64,000 nt of DNA from Sporopachydermia quercuum (lineage: Eukaryota; Ascomycota; Sporopachydermiomycetes; Sporopachydermiales; Sporopachydermiaceae): positions 1,984,001 to 2,048,000 of the forward strand of contig BCGN01000001.1 in NCBI GenBank assembly GCA_001599295.1, written 5' to 3'. Below, piece after piece: positions 10,371 to 19,610 of the stretch. Every line of letters begins with the position of its first letter. The first letter of the stretch is position 1. The notes under the pieces were generated by a model. That model saw only the letters and a list, made by a program, of their open reading frames with translations. It had not been told where the DNA came from and made no database searches. The translations under genes and the position numbers were made by a program.

Positions 10371-11276
10371 CTAGTTGTCGTCCGATCTCTTAGGACCCCA
10401 CCGGACTCCTAGAAAGCCTGTCCTTTCTTTCTTTGGTTTACCAGTGATTGCAGGTTTCACTAAATAATGTGGTGGATGATCAGGGACATCCAATCGCAAA
10501 TACTTATATGACAGTTTTTCGTTGGCATCAGGTGTCATTTCCAGCTGTGCTAATCCTGTTCTTGTATTTCCTTCAACATGAAATCTCATTACCAAATGCT
10601 CTTTTTGATCTTTACCCAAATAACGCTTTGAACTGCAGAAAACTGTTAGTACCCGTAAGTATATAAAAACCTAAGGAGATAAGAAAGTAAGNAAATAGCG
10701 TTCATTACTTACGCAATCGGTCTACTCCTTGCCCATCGGTTGTCTGTGGCCTCTCCATATGCTTTGAATTTATCACCTCCCAGAAGTTCTTGACATTTGG
10801 GATCTTTCTCTAGTAATTTCACTGTTCGATTGAATACTTGTGTATCTCCTGAAGGTAAGAACACTTCCTCGACCGCTACGTAGAGCACGAGACCCTTCAT
10901 TTCAATGTTAGTTTCAGTTAGATTCAGCTTAGATGCTACAAATGCTTTGCAAAACACTTACAGTTAAACCAACAGCTGCTGCGACTAAAGCTGATGAGAA
11001 GAGAAAGGTTCCAGTTCTGGCTATTCGGCTTAATACATTGGTAAAAATTGATGGTTTAGATGAAGAAGGTGGAGGTGGTGGGGGTGGTGGAGCCGCTGTT
11101 TCACTATGCGTTGCATAATATCTTCTTCCTGCTGTCGAATTCCACAAACTCTTGTTAATTTTTGGTACTTGTGTTGATTTCAGTAGTATTCTCAATTTAA
11201 TTATGCTACTGCTCTGTAGAGAAACTTTGGTATACGTTTGTATACCTACCTGGCCAATGAACCTGGAACCAAGCAT
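10371..11276 (-). CDS. TIM21: Mitochondrial import subunit Tim21, two introns
   Basis: Exons 11276-10962, 10894-10713 and 10632-10371, 252 aa. Tim21 sits in the inner membrane, belongs to the TIM23 presequence translocase and contacts Tom22 and respiratory supercomplexes. The N-terminus is a basic presequence with a likely cleavage region at GRRYYA (50-55). A run of eight prolines (63-70) follows. One membrane span is at about 87-111, joined across intron 1 to the intermembrane-space domain beginning VEEVFLPSGDTQVFNR. Later blocks are KAYGEATDNRWARSRPIASKRY (split by intron 2) and the C-terminal FLGVRWGPKRSDDN. Introns are 67 and 80 bp with donors GTAAGT; the branch of intron 1 is AACTAAC and of intron 2 TACTAAC. 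S. cerevisiae Tim21 is 239 aa. Confidence 0.93.
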
Positions 11277-12208
11277 AATAATGAATAGAATACCGTTTTC
11301 AATAGAATAGATTAAGCTGAATCTCGAACCAAAATTTACAAAAAAGAACAGAAGAAAAAAGCGAATTCTCTCAATGTAGAGTACAAAATCACTGGCATAG
11401 GATTATACTCACATGAATTCAAATAATATAAGGAGAACAACAGATGAATTGAAAATCACAGAATGCTGTTTAAGAAAAGCGGAGAATTTTCANTGCACTG
11501 CTGAATAAGATTAATGATTATGTCATATATAATAATTTGACCTCAAATCCACTCTGTAAGTGTAATATGCTAAGTGAGACATGGGGTTTTTGAATAAAGC
11601 GCAATCGCAATTGTAATTAGATACCAATTTCTATGAGAAGCTGAATGGATGGGAGGTGAGATGTAGAACATTGCATATAATATTAATAATAAGAGTGAGA
11701 ATAGGAATACTGATATGAGAAATGAAAAATGGCCTAGGTAAAACTTTGCCACATCTGTAACCATAAAAGTGGTAGATTTGTAGTTCTCTTCTCATCACCA
11801 CAACCTGCTCTACATCATGAAGACTAGCTAGTGCTATATTCCTCTACAAATAAGTATTGTATAGAAAATGGTCACTCACAAATTGATAGCCTTTCTTTTT
11901 AACTGTGAAAGTTGGATAATCAATACATAGTTGTAAGTAGCGATAGAGCAAACAAATTGAGAGCAGCCCTGAACCACTATGGCTCAATTAAAGGCAAACT
12001 AATAAAAGAACACATCTATAAAACAAAAGACATNATTAATACATGGAAAACGATAGTAAAAAGAAGATGAAAACGATGAATACAATTATAACTAGAAGAA
12101 CACTTAAACAAAGATGAAATTAATTAGAAGACTGAAGACTGTCTAAGTGATCTGACACAAAACTAGTAAGGCAAATGAAAAGCTCCTAAATAACCTGATA
12201 TAATTTCC
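11277..12208. other. Intergenic region upstream of TIM21
   Basis: A 932-bp spacer between the CRP1-like 3' end and the TIM21 start, both on the minus strand. A 64-codon minus frame at 11570-11764 is hydrophobic but resembles nothing I know. No RNA gene is seen. Confidence 0.45.
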
Positions 12209-13251
12209 CTATTTGAAAGCATTCTTTAACTTAGAAAAGAAACCTTTCTTCTTAGCCTGAAATGGTGCAGTGGTTGGGACAACTACAGCAGCAGGGGCAG
12301 TTTCTTTTTCACCTGGTGAAGACTTCTTCACTTCAGCGGTCTTAGCTTCGGACTTGACGGCAGTGGGAGCTACTGCCGCTTTGGTAGTAGAAGATTTGGT
12401 AGCAGCAGGCTTAGTCGTGGTTTTAGTAGGTTTAGTAGCGGCCTTGGGGGCACTCTTAGCAGCAGTAGCCTTAGCTTTGGTTTTCGGCTTTTCGGTTTCA
12501 GTGTTGAGAGATTTTGGATCGACCGTAGACACCTCCTTGAAAGCGGAAATTTCTTCCGGCTTTTCTGGAACAGCAATTGCTTCAGTACCAGGATTCAAAG
12601 ACTTAGGATCAACAGTGGAAACTTCGTTGAAAGCAGAAATTTCTTCTGGTTTGCTAGGAATGGCTAATCCTGGTTCCCCCAGAGTAGTTAAAGGTTTTTC
12701 TTCTTTAGGCATGACAGTCGTTTTCAAATCTTCACCATTAGTTTTAGATGAAGCAATTGCAGCGGAGGCTGTGGAAGAGATAGCACCAGCTGATTCAGGA
12801 ATAACAGAATCCGTAGATAAGTCGGCCTCTGTCAAAACGTTATTGACATTTCCATGTCCATCATCTTCAGTGTGTTGAGTTTCACTGTAGACCCAATTTC
12901 CATCAACAACGTACTGCAAAACAGTCAGTTAATAATTATCACATATTACGTAGGTCAAAACTTTTCTTCTTGGTTGAAAGGAGACAATTCTCAAAAGTTG
13001 ATAGCATTTTTGACTCAGTACTTACTTTGTAAAAGACTTTTTCTTTTCCTAAAGGAACGGTCGCGGAGAAGCTACCATCTGTTNCCTTAACTAAAGGAAT
13101 TGATTTTGACCAGTTATCAAAAGTTCCTGTAACAAAGACTTCAGAAGGTCCGGCAGGCCTATAATTTGTTAGTTTCATAATTGCCAGTATTTAATAGCAG
13201 CTGAATTGCATAATTCCCGAGCACTTACCATGTGAATGTAAATGTAGACAT
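12209..13251 (-). CDS. CBM48 (AMPK glycogen-binding) protein, Crp1/Mdg1-like, two introns
   Basis: Exons 13251-13229, 13158-13026 and 12913-12209, 286 aa. Exon 1 encodes only MSTFTFTW and part of a codon. The spliced N-terminus reads MSTFTFTWPAGPSEVFVTG then TFDNW, the hallmark of the AMPK1-CBM/CBM48 fold. It continues to KVFYKYVVDGNWVYSE across intron 2. The rest is low-complexity Ala/Thr/Lys/Glu. It includes two tandem 30-residue copies sharing KPEEISAF and EVSTVDPKSLN (about residues 136-195), and ends in the basic GFFSKLKNAFK typical of Crp1/Mdg1. In S. cerevisiae, Crp1 binds cruciform DNA and Mdg1 affects pheromone signalling; which applies here is not decidable. Donors are GTAAGT; branches are AACTAAC and an AACTGAC-type. 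An N at 13084 lies in a GNA codon. Confidence 0.9.
12485..12664 (-). repeat. Two tandem 90-bp coding repeats in the CRP1-like gene
   Basis: Two adjacent copies of about 30 codons each encode I/A-P-x-KPEEISAF-(N/K)-EVSTVDPKSLN. They differ at few residues in the shared core, which suggests a recent duplication or a conserved repeated motif. Confidence 0.85.
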
Positions 13252-13913
13252 ATTGCTTTAATCAATCAATCAAAAAAAAAAATATGCAAATCGAACAGAA
13301 ATCCTGGAATGTGAACCAATGGCTAATTAACCAAATACTGAAAGCTTGTCGATTACTTTTTGTTCTTCTGTTCTTTTGTTCTTTTTTAACACTTCGTTTA
13401 AGTGATACGATGTGCTTGAACAATTCAGTTATTAAGAATGTAACCACAGTAGCCAACAATACAATTGAAATCTTCTTGCTGATACAATCCAAAACTATCC
13501 AAAAAAGTTATCAATCAATAATGCCTTTTATCTTTAGTTCTAAGGATACAGGATTATACAAGATAAAGATTTTTATATTTGCATGAACGGCGAAGGTGTA
13601 GAAAGAAGAAGGAAAAAAGTTAGAACAGGAAGGAGAAGAAGGAATTGCGAGTTTGGTACGTAGCAGAAGAAGGAAGGTTTTGTACGTAATGAGAAAGGTG
13701 GTTGGTTAAAGCTTTTGGGGGCAGTAGAGAGACTTCTCCAGATAATCGATAAAGATGTTTTTCTGCTGTGCGCTATGGGTAATGGGAATGTTCACTAGTA
13801 GTAAAACAATATATAGTTTGTTTTTTTTTNTCATTTTATTTCAAATAAAGTGTATAGTTTTGTTTATTATCAAATAATAACATTGGGAAAATTATGGTGA
13901 ATTTAGTGAATTA
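13252..13913. other. Upstream region of the CRP1-like gene
   Basis: Minus-strand tandem spacer. From about 13587 to 13676 the plus strand is strikingly purine-rich (GAAGG/AGAAGA runs), so the minus strand carries a pyrimidine tract about 340-425 bp upstream of the CRP1-like start. No gene is recognised. Confidence 0.5.
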
Positions 13914-14383
13914 TTAATTGTGAAATTCGTTCTGTAATTCTGATGTAGGGTCCAGGTTCCTCTCAAAGGGTTGCATATGGTTGCATAAGAATGCAGAAAG
14001 TTCATTCATATATAAAGTTCGGTGGGGATAAAGTCTCATCTGTACAGATGAAGCGATTGAACGTGAGAGACAAAAGCAAAGAAAGGAAATAATAATTATA
14101 TTCCTGTTAGCAATAAAAATCTGAAAGTAACTAACTGNCTGTTTCTGTACTGGTCCTTGTGCTCCAAGTGGAATCAATTTCCCCCAATCGTCAGAGGTGA
14201 ATATTGAAGATACCTTCGTGGTATCTTCAATAGACTTGGGATGTCGTTATCTCACCAAACAAGACAACTCTCCAATTCGTCGCACATACTCGAGCCGGCC
14301 ACCAATTGTTTCATTCTAATATAATTAGCTTGTCTTATAAGAAGATTTTGATCATGACTCAATATCATCGATTCCTCAAACAT
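13914..14383 (-). CDS. Tentative small spliced gene, unknown function
   Basis: I do not recognise this. Proposed exons are 14383-14290, 14224-14136 and 14039-13914, giving about 102 aa. Exon 1 (MFEESMILSHDQNLLIRQ and onward) leads to a GTATGT donor. Exon 2 contains SDDWGKLIPLGAQGP, which looks like conserved protein sequence. Exon 3 encodes LYPHRTLYMNELSAFL and ends QNEFHN. The frame stays open across both proposed junctions. Weak points are these. The first acceptor skips an earlier AG. The second donor is GTTAGT, next to an ambiguous base (N at 14138). Exon 2 begins inside a perfect hairpin (14202-14232). No homolog comes to mind. It could be a real micro-gene, a differently spliced one, or chance open sequence. 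Confidence 0.33.
14202..14232. repeat. Perfect 13-bp inverted repeat with 5-nt loop
   Basis: Arms 14202-14214 and 14220-14232 are exact reverse complements (TATTGAAGATACC and its mate) around the loop TTCGT. This is the longest perfect short-loop hairpin I found in the window. Confidence 0.9.
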
Positions 14384-15134
14384 ATTCACACTTTCTTTCA
14401 CCAAATTCATTTATCCTTATAGAATTACCACGTACATCCCTTATCACGATTCCTTTTACAAATGCTTATCGATTCATTCCCATCTTTTCTCATGTACTGA
14501 TAATGTGACTAATTGTCTGTTACGTAAGCCAAAATTCGATGGCGCAAGATATATTACAAGGATGTGTTGTCCCCTTTTGGACAATGATCACGCATTACAC
14601 AGTAAAGTCACGAGGTTGAATAGTATGGGAACGATTATACTGAGGTAGAAAGACTTATAATAAAAGTGATGCCTTGCGATATTGCTTATAAAATATTGAA
14701 TATTGAATATTGAATCATACAAAATATAGTATTTAGTAAGATACTGATTATGGTGAGAATTGCAAGAATATTGAGATTTAGATAGTTTAGGATTCTTTAT
14801 ATATATTCATTGAATAGTATCAGGATACATTTGTTTCTAAGAAAAGATAATAAGGGAATCTTTTTAATCAGCGTTACTGGATTACTAGATTACTAGGGTA
14901 GTAGGTTAATAGAACAACGGTTGGCAAAAGAAAGAATGGGAAAGACAAGGAGAGGAGATAGGACAGATTAATCGAGTAAGAATAATATTTAATATTATCA
15001 GAAGCTAGTGGTATAATTGACTTTTAAAAAAGTTATAGTCTTAGAGAGCAACAAGTTACCTGTTTTACTATTATTGAGCAAACAGTTCTTTGACTTAAAG
15101 TCATATACAGCATATACATAGAGATTCACACATC
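14384..15134. other. Upstream region of YPI1
   Basis: Spacer 5' of YPI1 and of the tentative minus gene. It includes a threefold AATATTG heptamer run around 14692-14713. Nothing else is identified. Confidence 0.45.
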
Positions 15135-15581
15135 ATGTCATTAAATAGACAGCAGGATAGTGCAGCAGGGTCAACGACGACGCTTGAAGTTCCAAGACAT
15201 AATGAACCCGTAGTGTCTGGTCAGTTGGATCTAACAGCCCGTCACACAAGGCCCACGAGACCGTCGGTGCATTGGCGAGAAGAAGTAATAGATAATGAGC
15301 ATATGAATAAAAAGAAATCAAAGATCTGTTGCATATTTCACAAGCAAAGGAATTTTGACGAATCAAGTAGTGAAGAGTCTTGTAGTGACTCTGACTCCTC
15401 TGATTCCTGTAGTTCAAATTCTTCTGGTTCTGATGGAGAAGGGACTCATGGACAAGGTCATGGAGATTGCAATCACAGCCATGGACCTTCAAATCAAGGG
15501 AAAAGGAAGAAAGTGGGGCAGAAAAGAAACAGTAAGCCCAATGCTTATGAGTACGATCCTAAGACAAAGAACAAAAACTGA
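15135..15581 (+). CDS. YPI1: Protein phosphatase 1 regulatory inhibitor (Ypi1 / inhibitor-3)
   Basis: A 148-aa protein. Ypi1 binds the PP1 catalytic subunit Glc7 in the nucleus and controls its activity and localisation. The diagnostic core is [19 protein letters not shown] followed by ICCIFHK (about residues 45-70), matching the inhibitor-3/PPP1R11 family. VHW occupies the place of the RVxF-type PP1 docking motif. Downstream is an acidic Ser/Asp stretch, then a His/Cys/Gly segment ([10 protein letters not shown]), then a basic tail (KRKKVGQKR), the same order as in human PPP1R11. The protein is expected to be disordered. The ATG at 15135 is the first in frame. It is in tandem with FRS1. Confidence 0.92.
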   Translation: MSLNRQQDSAAGSTTTLEVPRHNEPVVSGQLDLTARHTRPTRPSVHWREEVIDNEHMNKKKSKICCIFHKQRNFDESSSEESCSDSDSSDSCSSNSSGSDGEGTHGQGHGDCNHSHGPSNQGKRKKVGQKRNSKPNAYEYDPKTKNKN

Positions 15582-16516
15582 GATAGTTTTGAGAGGCAAG
15601 AGGTTGTTTGGGAGAAGGCTGTCTATGTTGAGCTGTAGGATTCTGGGATAACTACAAGATATATGAAACTTTTCAATGTTTTCTGGATATATGGTTTGTT
15701 CGTTTTTTTATTCACAAAGATAATTCAAGGAAAGATTGTGGAAGCTTTGGCTATGAAAAGAATAAAGAGATGAGTTTGTATGGACAACTGAGCCGGTGAT
15801 TTTTCTTCTGAGAAACAACTTTGGACCAAAGCTTATTATCTTGTGGGCCCATTGTCCATTCAATCTGATTTCATATCATTGTTTTTATCACCATTATCGA
15901 GTCAAAAGTATCTACTATCTACTTAACATTGCGCTGTTCCGCCTACCCCATTTTCAACATTCAGCTCTATCCTCAATACCCAGATTTACGCAATGTGTAA
16001 CTATCATTTCATTGTTCAAAGTATCTTTGGAATGCCCCTTGAAGAGGCATGACACGTTCATAACAGATTGGTGATGTAGCAAATCTAATGTATATAACGT
16101 CCTTACCGATGAGAGTACAATTAAATATCATTAAAGTTACTATTATCACGGTTGTGAATCCCTTCGATAAAAAATAAAGTTTCTTTCAGGAGCCTGCTAA
16201 GTTCTACATCCAGGTGATATCTGTTGTCCTTTTGAATCTCCCATTCTTCCACATATCTCAGGTATTACCCTCTTCTGTCTTATGTCTCATTCTCATGTCA
16301 CACTTCGATCCTGTCAACACAAAAGTTTCACCATCCCAAATTTTCCCTTTTTCTTCAACGAACAGTTGAACAGGATCAGTCACCTAATCAACAGTTAAAT
16401 TGATTTCGCAGTCTCTTATCAGTTGGAGGTCTCAAAGTTTGAAACCAGAAGTCCTAGAAGGATATTAGTCANTACATTATCTAAGACATTCTAGTAACTA
16501 CAGGATCTGATCCAAA
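15582..16516. other. Intergenic region upstream of FRS1
   Basis: A 935-bp spacer, partly pyrimidine-rich between about 16225 and 16370 on the plus strand, as is common in yeast promoters. An open frame at 15796-16074 starts with ATG but has no protein-like features. Confidence 0.45.
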
Positions 16517-18382
16517 ATGCCTACCATTGCAGTTGACAAACGGGACCTGTACCAGTCCCTCGGCAGAACCTACACCACAGAGGAATTTGACGAATTGTGC
16601 TTCGAGTTCGGTATTGAACTAGATGAAGATACAGAAAATGATGATTTACCCGCTGGTGAACGTCCTCAATTGAAAATTGAGATTCCTGCCAACAGATATG
16701 ACATGTTATGTTTTGAAGGTATTTCAAGGGCCCTCAATATCTTTTTGGGAAGAAATGAAAGCTTACCCAAATACAAGCTCTCAGCTCAAAAAGAGCAACT
16801 TATTATTGAGTCATCAACAGAAAGTATTCGACCTTATGCTGCTGCCGCTATTTTGAGAAATATCACATTTACACCTAGAAGATATGAATCATTTATTGCC
16901 CTTCAAGACAAGTTGCATACGAATTTATGTCGTAACAGAACATTAGTTGCTATTGGCACTCATGATTTAGATACAATCAAGGGACCTTTCACTTATAAGG
17001 CTTTACCACCAAAGGAAATTTCATTCATACCATTGAACCAAACAAAGGAAATGAATGGTGAAGAATTGATGGAATTTTATGACTCTGATAAGAACTTGGG
17101 TAAATATCTCCATATCATTAGAGATTCTCCTGTTTACCCTGTTATCTATGACTCAGAAAGTAGAGTTTGTTCTTTACCACCAATTATCAATGGTGACCAT
17201 TCAAAGATATCTTTGAATACTAGAAATGTCTTAATCGAAGTGACAGCTACTGACAAGACAAAGGTCCAAATTGTTTTGAATCAAATGGTCGCTATGTTTT
17301 CAGAATACTGTGAAGAAGAATTTGTTGTAGAACCTGTTGAAGTCGTATCGTCGCATAATGGAGAAACCAGACTCACTCCTGATGTTTCTGACCGAGAAAT
17401 GTCAGCAGAAATTGACTATATCAATAGTTGTTTGGGTCTTAAATTATCCGGAAAAGAGATCCTTTCTTTACTCGAAAAATTGATGCTTACAGGAAACTTG
17501 AATGAAAAGAATCCAAACTTACTTGACGTTGCTATCCCTTGCACTCGTCCTGATATTCTCCATCAATGTGATATTATGGAAGATGCTGCAATTGGTTATG
17601 GTTTTAATAACCTTCAAAAAACCTTGGCAAAGTCTTCCAGTACTTTTGGTGATCCTTTACCTATCAACAAAATATCCGATATCTTGAGAAGAGAAACAGC
17701 AATGAGTGGTGGTTGGTTAGAAGTATTACCATTAATTTTATGTTCGCACGATGAAAATTTCAAATTCTTACAGCGGGAAGATAATAAAAACAATGTTATT
17801 CAATTAGCCAATCCAAAGACCGCTGAATATCAAGTTGTAAGAACTTCGTTACTTCCTGGTCTGCTGAAAACTATTAGAGAAAACAAAGATCATTCTCTAC
17901 CTATCAAAGTATTTGAATCTGCTGATATTGCATTCAAAGATGAATCTTTGGAGAGAAAATCTAAGAATCAAAGAAATTGGGCTGCTGTCTATGTCGGCAA
18001 AACTTCAGGTTTCGAAATTGTCAAAGGTCTACTTGATAGAATCATGAAAATGATGAGAGTTACCTATTTACCAGAGAACACTAATTTATCAGTACAAAAT
18101 GATGAGGAAAAAATTAAACAGAGTATTGCAAATTCTTTGAAACAATCAAATGTCAAGTCAAATAAGTTTTACTGGATTTCTGAAGATGCTGCTAATTCGA
18201 CATTTTTCCCTGGACGTTCAGCTAAGGTTTTCTACGCTACAGTTGATGTTTTGAATACAAGCAAGGTTACATTTTTGGGTGAAATTGGATCATTAGGTGT
18301 TATTCACCCAAATGTTATGAACAATTTTGAAATTCCTTTTGCTGGATCTTGCGTTGAGATCAATGCCGAAGTTTTCTTATAA
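16517..18382 (+). CDS. FRS1: Cytosolic phenylalanyl-tRNA synthetase beta subunit
   Basis: A 621-aa protein, slightly longer than S. cerevisiae Frs1 (595). It pairs with Frs2 in the alpha2-beta2 enzyme; the beta subunit supplies the B3/B4 editing domain and structural domains. Highly conserved blocks include [20 protein letters not shown] (about 20-39), [32 protein letters not shown] (B3/B4), [34 protein letters not shown] (B5), [19 protein letters not shown] and [18 protein letters not shown]. The protein ends EINAEVFL, as in other yeasts. No intron is present, unlike FRS2. Two CTG codons at 17861-17866 fall at conserved Ile/Leu positions. The gene is convergent with the Ada-type regulator. 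Confidence 0.97.
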   Translation: MPTIAVDKRDLYQSLGRTYTTEEFDELCFEFGIELDEDTENDDLPAGERPQLKIEIPANRYDMLCFEGISRALNIFLGRNESLPKYKLSAQKEQLIIESSTESIRPYAAAAILRNITFTPRRYESFIALQDKLHTNLCRNRTLVAIGTHDLDTIKGPFTYKALPPKEISFIPLNQTKEMNGEELMEFYDSDKNLGKYLHIIRDSPVYPVIYDSESRVCSLPPIINGDHSKISLNTRNVLIEVTATDKTKVQIVLNQMVAMFSEYCEEEFVVEPVEVVSSHNGETRLTPDVSDREMSAEIDYINSCLGLKLSGKEILSLLEKLMLTGNLNEKNPNLLDVAIPCTRPDILHQCDIMEDAAIGYGFNNLQKTLAKSSSTFGDPLPINKISDILRRETAMSGGWLEVLPLILCSHDENFKFLQREDNKNNVIQLANPKTAEYQVVRTSLLPGLLKTIRENKDHSLPIKVFESADIAFKDESLERKSKNQRNWAAVYVGKTSGFEIVKGLLDRIMKMMRVTYLPENTNLSVQNDEEKIKQSIANSLKQSNVKSNKFYWISEDAANSTFFPGRSAKVFYATVDVLNTSKVTFLGEIGSLGVIHPNVMNNFEIPFAGSCVEINAEVFL

Positions 18383-19610
18383 GATTTTATGAGAGATAAT
18401 GTTATATGAATAGAATGTGATATACTACATATTACGAGATCCTGAGATGTATATGACATGTTGGTACATTACTTTATATTGTCAATAGATTTTAATGCAA
18501 AATCAGTAGCTCAGTATATTATTAGTATTGGTTTTACTGTTGGTGTGTTGGGAGATTCAGATTGATTCAGATCAGTATCACTGCAATCATATCGCTATAC
18601 CAAATCAGCAAAAATTTTTACAAATAATTGAGTTGACTCCATTGTAGAGATATGATTGCAGGAAAAATGTTCGAACTCTCATTTCAAATATTTTACGTCC
18701 CGTCACTATCATTCCCCGGTGTTTGTAGTAAGAAAGGCATCAACTGAGTTGTCATTAGAGTACTTGACCACTGCAGCCTTCGTCTCACAGTGGTCCTATA
18801 GCAAATTCTAGAAATAGCACATCTACGAAAACATATAATTTACTGCCTATCGCACTTCGGCTATGTATTATTAATTATTTTTATTCGAGTCAAAGATTTT
18901 TCAACAACAATGAATTTATAAATTGAATCAACACTGTTGGCCTGATTATTGATCTGTCGGTGGTTCTGAAGAAATGTAAAATGAACAATGGTATGCATAA
19001 TTGTGCACCATCCTGCACCATTGGTTGTGAACTATTCTGAAAATTCTCTTATGGTTGTGTATATGAAAGTGTGTAAAAGTTGTATATTACAAACCTAGAC
19101 GAACAATATCTCAGAATTGTGAAGTCATAAGGCTCACAGGAGAACATGTTTTGGCTTACAAGAATGACACAGGAAAAATGAAGTTAGGTCTCATTTGGTT
19201 GGTTATCCTTTATGATGATTTTTAAGTATACAATGATAGTCGACTCATACCCGCCCGATCTCATCTTTCCACCTGCTTATACCTATTTATGTAATTGTAA
19301 GGTTGATGAAGGAGTTAGTAGTTCAATAATAAGTTTGATACGAAAAGAGAAAACTAAAAAAAATATGTTTTGGTTGTTAGGCAGTAGTCTATCTAAATGT
19401 GTTGCGTCTTTACTATGTTCTTCTTTCGTGGAATACCAAACATCCAGAAAGAAGAGGAAGAACCACGAATGACTGCTACAGTCACTATCGTTACTACTAT
19501 TGTTCTAACTATGGTTGATATATAAATCTATTATCATTTTTAATATACACATGGCTTAAAATGCAAAATACTCTATAGACGAACCGAATCCCCAAGCCAT
19601 TTTCCGAAAT
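18383..19610. other. Convergent spacer between FRS1 and the Ada-type gene
   Basis: A long (1.2 kb) region between two 3' ends. An 86-codon ATG frame at 19212-19472 has no recognisable character. A small RNA or unseen spliced gene is possible but not supported. Confidence 0.45.

Noticed and set aside
11570-11764. 64-codon hydrophobic minus frame
   Set aside because: Looks membrane-like only because AT-rich DNA encodes Leu, Ile and Phe. No homolog comes to mind and no splice continuation is convincing.
12270-12878. 202-codon plus-strand open frame
   Set aside because: Antisense to the CRP1-like coding exon. It is a by-product of the Ala/Thr/Lys-rich codons on the other strand.
19212-19472. 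86-codon ATG frame between FRS1 and the Ada-type gene
   Set aside because: No domain, signal or composition cue, and frames of this length are expected by chance in AT-rich spacer.
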